Shown here in pieces: positions 17,739 to 24,492 of a stretch of 35,262 nt of DNA (position 1 is its first letter; every line of letters starts with the position of its first letter). This DNA is from Chitinophagales bacterium. GTDB taxonomy: Bacteria > Bacteroidota > Bacteroidia > Chitinophagales > CAIODY01. A program made the position numbers and the translations under genes. The DNA lies in NCBI GenBank assembly GCA_947449695.1, contig CANFST010000030.1, positions 1 to 35,262 on the forward strand, read 5' to 3'. The notes under the pieces are model-generated. The model was not told the origin of the DNA, made no database searches, and saw only the letters and a list, made by a program, of their open reading frames with translations.

Positions 17739-18776
17739 TTATTTCACCATCCAATACACATTGGTAAGGTATTCAGCAGGACTTTTCACTGTTGTAGGGT
17801 CGTTGGCATATTCTTCCCAAGGTTGGTCGATCAACTCTTTTTTATTTTCTTTTGCCCAATTTTTTATGGCTTCGTAAGCGATACCACTGCCTTCATAAGC
17901 ACCCATGTATTCTGCTTTTACACATTTGCTGGCTTTGCAAACTTTGCATGTCATACCAGCGTCACATTTTGCTTTGCACAATTTGTCAGTAACCACACAA
18001 GCTACAATTTTGGTGTGAGTGGCTTTGCCATCAAACCCAGGATACGTGGCGCATGGCGCACCAGCCATCTTCAATTTATTTTCAGCCATTTTTTGCCCAA
18101 TTTTTCCATACATCATTCCTAATGTTTTGGCAATGTCTTTTATATCACAATCGCCTTCTAATGTGATACAATTTTTTTCAGGCACATTCACTTCTTCAAC
18201 CGAAACTACTTTACCAGCAACGGTTTTAGGCATAGCGGAAGAAACCGAATCTAAATTTTTCAACCCTTTTTCATAATCGGGACCAATGAATTTATCCATC
18301 ATCAAACTCATATATTTGCACATTGGTCTCATGTAAAATGGCACTTCATCCGAGTTGCCATCAAAGGTCCAAGTAACCTTTGTGCCATCGCCATTTTTTT
18401 CAAACTCAAATGTTGCATTTGGATTGCCCATATCGCCAAAATGCATTTGAGTTAAAATTTCTTCATTGGTTTTTGAATCAATAATTGTCATCGAGCCATT
18501 GCCCACATTTTTGTTTTCACTTTGCCATTTATACCAAGCACCTTTGCCCTCGGTGGCGGCAGAATATTCCAATTTCATTTTTGGGTCGAGCTTGTGCCAA
18601 GGCGACCACAGTTCCCATTTCTTTAAATCGTTTACTAAGTTATAAACGGTGGAAACATCAGCTTTCATCGTAGTTGTACGCTCCACATGCGATTTGTTGG
18701 GCAAGAAAAATGAAACGATAATTAGTGCTACGATTACGATTCCAATTACTTTTAAAATGTTTTTTAAAACTTTCAT
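17739..18776 (-). CDS. Membrane-anchored SRPBCC plus GyrI-like protein with cysteine cluster
   Basis: A 345-residue two-domain protein. One N-terminal membrane segment (about 5-26) precedes an SRPBCC/polyketide-cyclase-like hydrophobic-pocket domain (about 30-178: VYNLVNDLKKWELWSPW, ATFEFEKNGDGTKVTWTFDG). A C-terminal GyrI/AraC-effector-like domain (about 190-345) follows, with YMGAYEGSGIAYEAIKNW and a terminal EYLTNVYWMV. This SRPBCC-GyrI fusion is common in Bacteroidota, with ligand unknown. The odd part is residues 260-285, where a loop normally free of cysteines holds Cys260, 267, 271, 277, 280 and 285 among lysines, suggesting metal or thiol chemistry. No operon partners. Confidence 0.82.
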   Translation of the reverse strand: MKVLKNILKVIGIVIVALIIVSFFLPNKSHVERTTTMKADVSTVYNLVNDLKKWELWSPWHKLDPKMKLEYSAATEGKGAWYKWQSENKNVGNGSMTIIDSKTNEEILTQMHFGDMGNPNATFEFEKNGDGTKVTWTFDGNSDEVPFYMRPMCKYMSLMMDKFIGPDYEKGLKNLDSVSSAMPKTVAGKVVSVEEVNVPEKNCITLEGDCDIKDIAKTLGMMYGKIGQKMAENKLKMAGAPCATYPGFDGKATHTKIVACVVTDKLCKAKCDAGMTCKVCKASKCVKAEYMGAYEGSGIAYEAIKNWAKENKKELIDQPWEEYANDPTTVKSPAEYLTNVYWMVK

Positions 18777-18839
18777 AAAAAATGATTTTTGGTTTCTAGA
18801 TGTATCAAAAATAAGAAAGGGAAATTGTTTTGTACTTTA

Positions 18840-18931
18840 AATTTTTGAAAAGAAAATTCAATAAAGACATTATTCAAAGGTTCTGCTGCATCTTCGCAAC
18901 AACAAACACAGTTTAACTTTTATGGAAGGTT
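18840..18931 (+). repeat. 92-bp direct repeat, copy 1
   Basis: It starts at AATTTTTGAAAAGAAAATTC and includes TTCTGCTGCATCTTCGCAAC. It matches 19041-19132 at an offset of 201 bp with about six differences, nearly all transitions. It lies in the 354-bp gene-free gap between the SRPBCC gene and the PD-(D/E)XK-like gene. Confidence 0.9.
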
Positions 18932-19040
18932 TAGAAGCGGATGCACAAATTATTTTTTGAAATCTTTTATTACACGGAGTTACACAAAGAGAAAAAACTT
19001 CGTGAACCTTCGTGAAAATCTTTGTGGTTCTTTGTGAAAG
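18932..19040. repeat. Degenerate CTTCGTGAA/CTTTGTG intergenic element between the 92-bp repeats
   Basis: This spacer holds short iterations CTTCGTGAA, CTTCGTGAA, CTTTGTGG and CTTTGTGAA, with an inverted CACAAAGA upstream that can pair with TCTTTGTG. No ORF of note is present. It resembles the degenerate intergenic repeats scattered through many Bacteroidota genomes (recollection, not a search). Confidence 0.55.
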
Positions 19041-19132
19041 AATTTTTGAAAAGAAAATTCAATGAAGACATTATTCAAAGGCTCTGCTGCATCTTCGCAA
19101 CAACAAACACAGCTTAACTTTTACGGAGAGTT
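19041..19132 (+). repeat. 92-bp direct repeat, copy 2
   Basis: The second copy of the block at 18840-18931. Its right end touches the stop codon of the PD-(D/E)XK-like gene (19133-19131). In this copy an ATG at 19062 opens a frame, MKTLFKGSAASSQQQTQLNF; in copy 1 that codon is ATA. Confidence 0.9.
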
Positions 19133-19712
19133 ATTTTACTTTAACCAAACACACTTTTATTTTTTCGCCAAAATTATTCCAAACAAGATTGTATTCACTT
19201 TTCAACTTCAATGGAATTTCAATATTTTTTCCATAACGAATTTCCGTTTTTATTTTCTTGTCATCCCTAAACATCTTGTAAAATTCTTTATGCTTTTCGC
19301 TAACAAGAACCTTTTTAGGTGAGAAATAAACTTTATCAACTATTGAAAATGCCAAACAGTACAATTCATCAAATTCAGGTCTTTCACTTAACTGTTCTAG
19401 GAATTTTATATCCTCACAAAATTTAAATATACTTATATCGTAGCCAGATTCATCTTTTATAAATTTAAGTTCAATGACTGATTTGTTAACCGAGTTTTTT
19501 TCTTTAATCAGAATATCCGCTTCTTTTTTTATTGCATTGTATAACTTTAAATTCACTTCAAAGTCTATAAGATATTTTTCAGAAAAATGATGATTTAGGT
19601 ACCATCCTAATCGAAATTGAAATGTAAATTCTGATGAACTTTTATCAAACTCCCATCCATGATTTTTACAGTAAGAATAAAATTCAGCAATAAAATTTTC
19701 TGTTAAAAACAT
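19131..19712 (-). CDS. Hypothetical protein with PD-(D/E)XK nuclease-like motif
   Basis: A 193-residue soluble protein with no family I can name. It contains a plausible PD-(D/E)XK core: a helix with EFTFQFRLGWYL (28-39), then EADIL (Asp66) and, 14 residues later, IELKF (Glu81, Lys83), the D-xn-ExK pattern of restriction-endonuclease-like folds. The C-terminal third is basic and strand-rich. It starts 2 nt after the stop of an upstream lipoprotein gene, so the pair looks translationally coupled. The unit lies between accC and the 92-bp repeat block, and the gene is AT-rich. Nuclease activity is inference from one motif; a non-catalytic relative is possible. Confidence 0.5.
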   Translation of the reverse strand: MFLTENFIAEFYSYCKNHGWEFDKSSSEFTFQFRLGWYLNHHFSEKYLIDFEVNLKLYNAIKKEADILIKEKNSVNKSVIELKFIKDESGYDISIFKFCEDIKFLEQLSERPEFDELYCLAFSIVDKVYFSPKKVLVSEKHKEFYKMFRDDKKIKTEIRYGKNIEIPLKLKSEYNLVWNNFGEKIKVCLVKVK

Positions 19713-19714
19713 AT

Positions 19715-20131
19715 CTATTTGACTCTTTTTAAAATTTCATCTGGTCGTCCTTCAGAATTAAATACAGTGAGTGTTTTTTTATCCGAGTCAAAAGTCAAAG
19801 TATATGCTGCATTTTGCCCAATAAGATTATTTTCATCTTTAATAGTAAGCATAAGTTCATGACCATCGAAAAAATGAAAAACATAAACACTCTTTTCATT
19901 TTTATATTTCTCAAGTTCGCAAATAACACCTTGATTAGATACATCATATTTTCCACCGCTGTTATTTAGTTCGATAATCTTCCATAAACCAACAAAATTT
20001 TCATCAACCTTCTCAACATCAGGTTTTGTTTCTGCAACTTCAATTGGCTCTTTTGACTCTTGATTATTATTTGAATAATTTTTACAACCGTAAAGCACTA
20101 AAAGAGCTGAATAAAGGATTATTGATTTCAT
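19715..20131 (-). CDS. Small lipoprotein, function unknown
   Basis: A 138-residue protein with a lipoprotein signal (MKSIILYSALLVLYGC, lipid site Cys16). A polar Asn/Glu/Lys linker follows, then a strand-rich domain from about residue 45 (FVGLWKIIELNNSGGKYDVS ... YTLTFDSDKKTLTVF). FVGLWKI and the closing repeated strands recall lipocalin-like small beta-barrel lipoproteins of the phylum, but the match is weak. It begins 22 nt after the accC stop and is followed within 2 nt by the PD-(D/E)XK-like gene, so all three could be cotranscribed. Envelope location is secure; the role is unknown. Confidence 0.7.
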   Translation of the reverse strand: MKSIILYSALLVLYGCKNYSNNNQESKEPIEVAETKPDVEKVDENFVGLWKIIELNNSGGKYDVSNQGVICELEKYKNEKSVYVFHFFDGHELMLTIKDENNLIGQNAAYTLTFDSDKKTLTVFNSEGRPDEILKRVK

Positions 20132-20153
20132 TTTAAAATATTATTTGGAATTT

Positions 20154-21662
20154 TCAACATCTCATCTCCCTTCTCTTTCTCCACTCATTTTTCGCTACAC
20201 TTTCTACAACATTTGCTGGACTGTTTTTAGAGGAAGCAGTTTTGTTTTCAAAAAATTGTGCCGCTACCAAAGCTGCTATATTAGCTTCTTCGGCAGTTTC
20301 AGTTCTTAAATATTCAGGCTTGAAATTTTTATCTATAAAGTGTGTTGTCAAATTTCCTGTTCTGAAATCTTCATGTTGTACAACCCATTTTCCAAACTGC
20401 AAAGTGGTTTGAATGCCTGTGATTCTATATTCATCAATAGCTCTGCACAATCTTTCAATTGCTTCATTACGGGTAGGAGCATGCACAATTAATTTAGCAA
20501 TCATTGGGTCGTAATAAATCGGAATATCCATTCCTTCTTCATAAGCATCATCCACACGAACACCAGTTCCATTAGGTTTTTCATAACGAACTAATCTGCC
20601 AATATCAGGTAAGAAATTATTCATCGGGTCTTCAGCACATACACGAAGTTCTATGCTATGCCCATTAATTTTTAAATCTTCTTGTTTAAATGAAAGCGGT
20701 AAATCCATTGCCACTTTTATTTGCTCTGCCACTAAATCTTTATCGCAAATAATTTCTGAAACGGGATGCTCCACTTGCAAACGGGTATTCATTTCTAAGA
20801 AATAAAAATTCAGTTTGTCATCCACTAAAAACTCAACTGTACCTGCCCCACTATAGTTACTTGACAAAGCTAATCTTACAGCACAATCACCCATTTCTTT
20901 TCTGATGGCTGGCGTTAAACAAGCTGATGGAGCTTCTTCTACCAACTTCTGATGTCGGCGCTGAATACTACATTCTCTTTCAAATAAATAAACACCATTA
21001 CCATGATTATCACACAATACCTGAATTTCAATATGTCGTGGAGCAGTTACATATTTTTCAATCATCACCGCATCATCACCAAATGAATTTTTTGCTTCAC
21101 TCTTCGCCATTTCATATTGCTCTACCAATTCTTCTTCTTTGTAAACAGCTCTCATGCCTTTACCGCCGCCGCCTGCACTTGCTTTAATCAAAATTGGGAA
21201 TCCAATTTCTTTTGCGATTTTCAATGCTTCAGCGCTTGTCAATACTGCATTTTCAGTACCAGGCACTAATGGTACATTATATTTTTTTGCAGTTTCTTTT
21301 GCAGCAATTTTACTCCCCATTGAATTAATTGATTCAGCCGAAGGGCCAATAAAAATCATTCCTGCATCTTTCACAGCCTTCGAAAATCCGGCATTTTCAC
21401 TTAAAAAACCGTAACCTGGATGAATTGCATCAACATTCAAACTTTTGGCAACCGCAATAATTTTATCTCCTAATAAATAAGATTGATTGCTTGGAGGTGC
21501 ACCAATGCAAACCGCTTCATCAGCATATCTAACATGCAATGCATTTCTATCGGCTTCGGAAAAAACGGCTACTGTTTTAATTCCCATTTCTTTTGCAGTT
21601 CGCATTACACGAATTGCAATTTCACCACGATTAGCTACTAATATTTTTTTGATGGTTTTCAT
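20154..21662 (-). CDS. accC: Biotin carboxylase subunit of an acyl-CoA carboxylase
   Basis: A 502-residue biotin carboxylase that uses ATP and bicarbonate to carboxylate biotin on a carrier protein. The N-terminal domain begins KKILVANRGEIAIRVMRTAK. The ATP-grasp glycine loop is GGGGKGM (164-170). Catalytic-site blocks KYVTAPRHIEIQVL and LEMNTRLQVEHPVSE are intact, and a C-terminal GTGVRVDDAYEEG / YYDPMIAKLIVH region follows. It is about 50 residues longer than E. coli AccC because of a C-terminal tail, a length seen in propionyl- or acetyl-CoA carboxylases of this phylum. No carrier or carboxyltransferase gene is adjacent, so the acyl-CoA specificity is open. Confidence 0.93.
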   Translation of the reverse strand: MKTIKKILVANRGEIAIRVMRTAKEMGIKTVAVFSEADRNALHVRYADEAVCIGAPPSNQSYLLGDKIIAVAKSLNVDAIHPGYGFLSENAGFSKAVKDAGMIFIGPSAESINSMGSKIAAKETAKKYNVPLVPGTENAVLTSAEALKIAKEIGFPILIKASAGGGGKGMRAVYKEEELVEQYEMAKSEAKNSFGDDAVMIEKYVTAPRHIEIQVLCDNHGNGVYLFERECSIQRRHQKLVEEAPSACLTPAIRKEMGDCAVRLALSSNYSGAGTVEFLVDDKLNFYFLEMNTRLQVEHPVSEIICDKDLVAEQIKVAMDLPLSFKQEDLKINGHSIELRVCAEDPMNNFLPDIGRLVRYEKPNGTGVRVDDAYEEGMDIPIYYDPMIAKLIVHAPTRNEAIERLCRAIDEYRITGIQTTLQFGKWVVQHEDFRTGNLTTHFIDKNFKPEYLRTETAEEANIAALVAAQFFENKTASSKNSPANVVESVAKNEWRKRREMRC

Positions 21663-21708
21663 TTTTTGATTTTTATTTTATCGCCACTAATGCACGAATA
21701 TTTTTTCT

Positions 21709-21798
21709 TTGGGCGGCTTCGGGCTTTCCGTTTCAATCTTTTGCTCAACGCTCAAAACCTATGCTACAAAAGGATTTCCACTTCAATCCCTGCCGCAA
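21709..21798. repeat. GC-richer structured intergenic element downstream of the ORF6N gene
   Basis: Within the 143-bp gap between accC and the ORF6N gene lies a conspicuously non-coding, GC-richer block from TTGGGCGGCTTCGGGC to CCCTGCCGCAA. It includes two related 17-mers, GGCTTTCCGTTTCAATC (21722-21738) and GGATTTCCACTTCAATC (21772-21788), 14 of 17 identical. Between them TTTTG and CAAAA (21739-21757) are inverted. From memory it resembles recurrent intergenic elements in Bacteroidota genomes. I see no promoter or ORF in it. Confidence 0.5.
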
Positions 21799-21805
21799 CC
21801 AACTT

Positions 21806-22354
21806 CTACTTTTTTGTTTTCAATTTCGCTTTCGGCTCATATTTATATCCTATCGGTTTTCTTTTTTCCGCAGGTTCAATCGGGTTCATTAATTGCCTGA
21901 TAGCATCAAACACCACCCGGAATTGTTTGTCGTATTTGCCTTCCATTTCTTCCAATTTTTTTGCTAAATCTTTATGCGTATTTATTATTTCACGAAGTTG
22001 CACAAATGCTTTCACCACTTGTATGCTGGCTTTCACAGCCGTTGGCGATTTTAAAATGCTCGATAACATCACTGCGCCATGCTCGGTAAAAGCGTAAGGC
22101 AAATAAGGTGAGAATTTTAAAAATTGTAAATGCTCACAAGTTTCAACAATTAAATTTTTCTCTTTTTGATTAATCTGAAACATAAATTCTTTTGGGAATC
22201 GTTCCAAATTTCTTTTCACAGCTTGATTCAAAATTTTTGTATCAATGCCATAAAGTATTGCTAAATCAGTATCCAACATCACCTTTTCACCTCTCAACAA
22301 AATGATAGCTCGGTTAGCTTTTTCAATTGGAATTATGTTTAGGTTTTTGCTCAT
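21806..22354 (-). CDS. ORF6N domain-containing DNA-binding protein
   Basis: A 182-residue protein. The N-terminal two-thirds is an ORF6N domain, a phage-derived DNA-binding module: IILLRGEKVMLDTDLAILYG, VKRNLERFPKEFMFQI, then CEHLQFLKFSPYLPYAFTEH followed by GAVMLSSIL. A coiled-coil segment (LAKKLEEMEGKYDKQFRVVF) and a Lys/Pro-rich tail follow. An in-frame ATG exists at 22402, but it lies inside a perfect palindrome. I therefore take MSKNLN at 22354, which leaves both palindromes upstream. Such proteins are common on Bacteroidota chromosomes without a prophage, with unknown targets. The two palindromes make autoregulation the simplest idea. Confidence 0.85.
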   Translation of the reverse strand: MSKNLNIIPIEKANRAIILLRGEKVMLDTDLAILYGIDTKILNQAVKRNLERFPKEFMFQINQKEKNLIVETCEHLQFLKFSPYLPYAFTEHGAVMLSSILKSPTAVKASIQVVKAFVQLREIINTHKDLAKKLEEMEGKYDKQFRVVFDAIRQLMNPIEPAEKRKPIGYKYEPKAKLKTKK

Positions 22355-22379
22355 AATTTTACTTTCATTTTTTTTGTGG

Positions 22380-22404
22380 AGGTGGTCACAAATTGTGACC
22401 ACCT
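22380..22404. promoter_or_regulatory. 25-bp palindromic operator-like site, proximal
   Basis: Perfect palindrome: arm AGGTGGTCACAA, central A, arm TTGTGACCACCT. It sits 25-50 bp upstream of the ORF6N start codon, where a bound repressor would block transcription. An identical copy lies 65 bp further upstream. Confidence 0.8.
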
Positions 22405-22443
22405 GTTTTGAAGTAGTTGATTTTATTGCTGTTTCAAGATTTT

Positions 22444-22470
22444 GAGGTGGTCACAAATTGTGACCACCTC
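22444..22470. promoter_or_regulatory. 27-bp palindromic operator-like site, distal
   Basis: The same 25-bp core as at 22380-22404, extended by one more base pair (G...C) on each end. The centres are 65 bp apart (22392 and 22457), close to six helical turns. It lies between the glyA stop (22487) and the ORF6N start. Confidence 0.8.
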
Positions 22471-22486
22471 TATTTTTTCTAAATTT

Positions 22487-23758
22487 TTATTCGTACAATT
22501 TAAACGCCTTCATGTAATTATTCACTTCATTTTTTACAGCTGCTAACACGGTTTCATTTTCTGAATTCATGATTACTTTATCAATGCAATCGGCAATAAA
22601 TTGCATGTCGTTTTCTTTCAAACCTCGGGTGGTAATAGCTGGAACACCAATGCGGACGCCACTTGTAACGAAAGCAGTTTTATCATCAAACGGCACCATG
22701 TTTTTGTTGGTCGTGATGTCGGCTTTTTGCAAAGCCACTTCCGCTTTTTTGCCACTGATGTTTTTATTGCGCAAATCAATCAGCATTAAATGATTGTCGG
22801 TGCCACCGCTAATGATGTTGTAATCTTTAGCCATAAAGCATTTTGAAAGTGCTTGTGCATTGGCAATAATTTGTTTGCAATATTCAGTGAATTCATCAGT
22901 CAGACATTCGCCAAATGCAATTGCTTTTCCTGCGATTACATGTTCTAACGGACCACCTTGCGTACCAGGAAATACAGCGCTATCAATCAAACTGCTCATC
23001 ATTCTGATTTCACCTTTAGGAGTAGTTAACCCGAATGGATTTTCAAAATCTTTGCCCATCATAATCACACCGCCTCTTGGCCCACGTAAAGTTTTATGAG
23101 TTGTTGAGGTAACAAAATGACAATGATTTATTGGCGATGTTAAAAATCCTTTTGCAATCAATGCCGCAGGATGAGCAACATCAGCCATGAGCAATGCACC
23201 AACTTTATCAGCAATTTCACGGAAACGTTTGAAATCCCAATCGCGGCTGTATGCCGAAGCACCAGTGATGATTAATTTTGGTCGTTCTCTCATCGCTGTT
23301 TCTTCAACTTTATTCAAATCAATTCTGCCAGTTTCTTTTTCAACACCATAAAAACTGGTTTGATATAATTTGCCCGAAAAGTTCACAGGTGAGCCATGAG
23401 TTAAGTGTCCGCCATGATTCAAATCCAATCCTAAAATTTTATCGCCCGGTTTTATGATGCAACTCATCAAAGCTGCATTGGCTTGTGCGCCGCTATGGGG
23501 CTGCACATTAGCATATTCAGCACCGAATAATTCTTTCAATCGGTCAATGGCTAATTGTTCTACTTGGTCAACCACTTCACAACCACCATAATATCTTTTG
23601 CCAGGATAACCTTCAGCGTATTTATTTGTAAGGCAGCTTCCCATGGCATCCATCACTTGTTGTGATGTGAAATTTTCGGAAGCAATCAATTCTAATCCTT
23701 CGCGTTGGCGATGTAATTCTTTTTCGATTAAATTAAAAATGGCGGTATCGCGTTTCAT
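22487..23758 (-). CDS. glyA: Serine hydroxymethyltransferase
   Basis: A 423-residue PLP enzyme interconverting serine and glycine while charging tetrahydrofolate, thus feeding the folate pool used by FolD (also in this window). It has [10 protein letters not shown] near the N-terminus, [14 protein letters not shown], the [12 protein letters not shown] aspartate (Asp193), and the PLP-lysine block [14 protein letters not shown] (Lys222). An in-frame ATG at 23785 would add nine residues, but a promoter-like TATATTTG box lies at 23790-23783, on top of that start. MKRDTAIF at 23758 is therefore preferred and also gives a normal length. It is followed by the ORF6N gene without an obvious terminator. 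Confidence 0.97.
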   Translation of the reverse strand: MKRDTAIFNLIEKELHRQREGLELIASENFTSQQVMDAMGSCLTNKYAEGYPGKRYYGGCEVVDQVEQLAIDRLKELFGAEYANVQPHSGAQANAALMSCIIKPGDKILGLDLNHGGHLTHGSPVNFSGKLYQTSFYGVEKETGRIDLNKVEETAMRERPKLIITGASAYSRDWDFKRFREIADKVGALLMADVAHPAALIAKGFLTSPINHCHFVTSTTHKTLRGPRGGVIMMGKDFENPFGLTTPKGEIRMMSSLIDSAVFPGTQGGPLEHVIAGKAIAFGECLTDEFTEYCKQIIANAQALSKCFMAKDYNIISGGTDNHLMLIDLRNKNISGKKAEVALQKADITTNKNMVPFDDKTAFVTSGVRIGVPAITTRGLKENDMQFIADCIDKVIMNSENETVLAAVKNEVNNYMKAFKLYE

Positions 23759-23782
23759 TTTGAAATATTTTTTTGTGAGTGG

Positions 23783-23790
23783 CAAATATA
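23783..23790 (-). promoter_or_regulatory. Putative -7 box for glyA
   Basis: TATATTTG on the minus strand matches TAnnTTTG 24 nt before the preferred start. No clear TTG is at -33. It overlaps the longer alternative start codon and so decides against it. Confidence 0.4.
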
Positions 23791-23830
23791 ATTAGGTGAA
23801 TGTTTGTAAAACATATTTTCATTAAAATAA

Positions 23831-23859
23831 AAAAGCCACCTCAACATGAGATGGCTTTT
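23831..23859 (-). terminator. Intrinsic terminator of the cysteine-rich protein gene
   Basis: AAAAGCCACCTCA pairs with TGAGATGGCTTTT (13 positions, one C-A mismatch) around a 3-nt loop. On the minus strand it is followed by a T-rich tract. It separates this gene from glyA. Confidence 0.75.
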
Positions 23860-23876
23860 CAAAACCTGAAATTCGA

Positions 23877-24224
23877 TTATTTTTTTTCTTCCTTAGTTTC
23901 TTCTTTTGCTGCATCAGCTTTTTCTTCAGTTGCTTCTTTAGCTTCGCCAGTTTTGCAATCATGTTCTTTTGCACATTTGTCTTTTGATTTGCAACATTCG
24001 CCCGATTCTTTTTCACCCCACAAAGTAGCATCTTCTACTTTTATCATTTGTGCTTGATTACAATCATTGCAAGCCGAACATTTTGTACAATGGCTGCATT
24101 GTTGTGAACCAACTAGTAAGTGCAAAAAGAATGCTAATGCTAAAGCGTAAACAAATGCTAAAGCCATTCTTAACAAGTAATTAAATTTTTTGTTCGTTGT
24201 TTCTTCGGTTTGATGATGACTCAT
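23877..24224 (-). CDS. Small single-pass membrane protein with CxxC ladder
   Basis: A 115-residue protein not assigned to a family. After a short polar start (MSHHQTEETTNKKFNY) comes one membrane helix (about 17-38), then a ladder of cysteines at every third position (Cys43, 46, 49, 52, 55: CSHCTKCSACNDC). Four more follow (77, 78, 84, 90), and then a repetitive Lys/Glu/Ala tail (about 93-115). The ladder suggests metal binding or redox chemistry; the charged tail is probably disordered. An upstream in-frame start at 24269 would overlap a TATTTTTG box (24251-24244), so MSHHQ is chosen. It is monocistronic with a terminator. Confidence 0.65.
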   Translation of the reverse strand: MSHHQTEETTNKKFNYLLRMALAFVYALALAFFLHLLVGSQQCSHCTKCSACNDCNQAQMIKVEDATLWGEKESGECCKSKDKCAKEHDCKTGEAKEATEEKADAAKEETKEEKK

Positions 24225-24381
24225 GATTATTTTTTTTGTGCAGCAAAAATATTTAAAAAATAATCGCAAACTAATTTTTTTAAAAAAAATAAATCTACCT
24301 CATGCAACCAATTGGTAGAAAAACTCATCAATAATAATGATTAAGAAATAATTTGTTAGTAAAAAAATATTTCATCAACAG

Positions 24382-24411
24382 TTGCGTTTATCAAATGGAA
24401 AACTATTTTTG
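24382..24411 (+). promoter_or_regulatory. Promoter of the exbB-exbD-exbD-tonB operon
   Basis: TTG (24382-24384), 19 nt, then TATTTTTG (24404-24411): a clean Bacteroidota -33/-7 pair. Initiation near 24417 gives a leader of about 75 nt. The rest of the gap from 24225 is AT-rich with no ORF. Confidence 0.65.
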
Positions 24412-24492
24412 TGGCTCTTTAAAAAATCGGTAATTCAAAAAACAATCAAAAAAATAAATTCACAAATTTTTAAAAACTAAAATTAAATTGTC

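Noticed and set aside
18932-19040. CRISPR-like short repeats (CTTCGTGAA / CTTTGTG)
   Set aside because: Units are too short and irregular, there are no uniform spacers, and no cas genes are in the window.
19062-19322. Plus-strand 86-codon frame from copy 2 of the 92-bp repeat
   Set aside because: Most of it runs antisense through the PD-(D/E)XK-like gene, and the sister repeat lacks the ATG. Only the first part could be a remnant.
21666-22097. Plus-strand coding region overlapping the intergenic element and the ORF6N gene
   Set aside because: It is antisense to a clear ORF6N gene, with low-complexity Phe/Ser-rich translation and no recognisable domain.
22355-22402. Upstream ATG giving a 198-residue ORF6N protein starting MVTICDHL
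   Set aside because: It lies inside the operator-like palindrome, and the ORF6N domain is complete from MSKNLN. The similarity of CDHL to the domain motif is noted as a separate finding.
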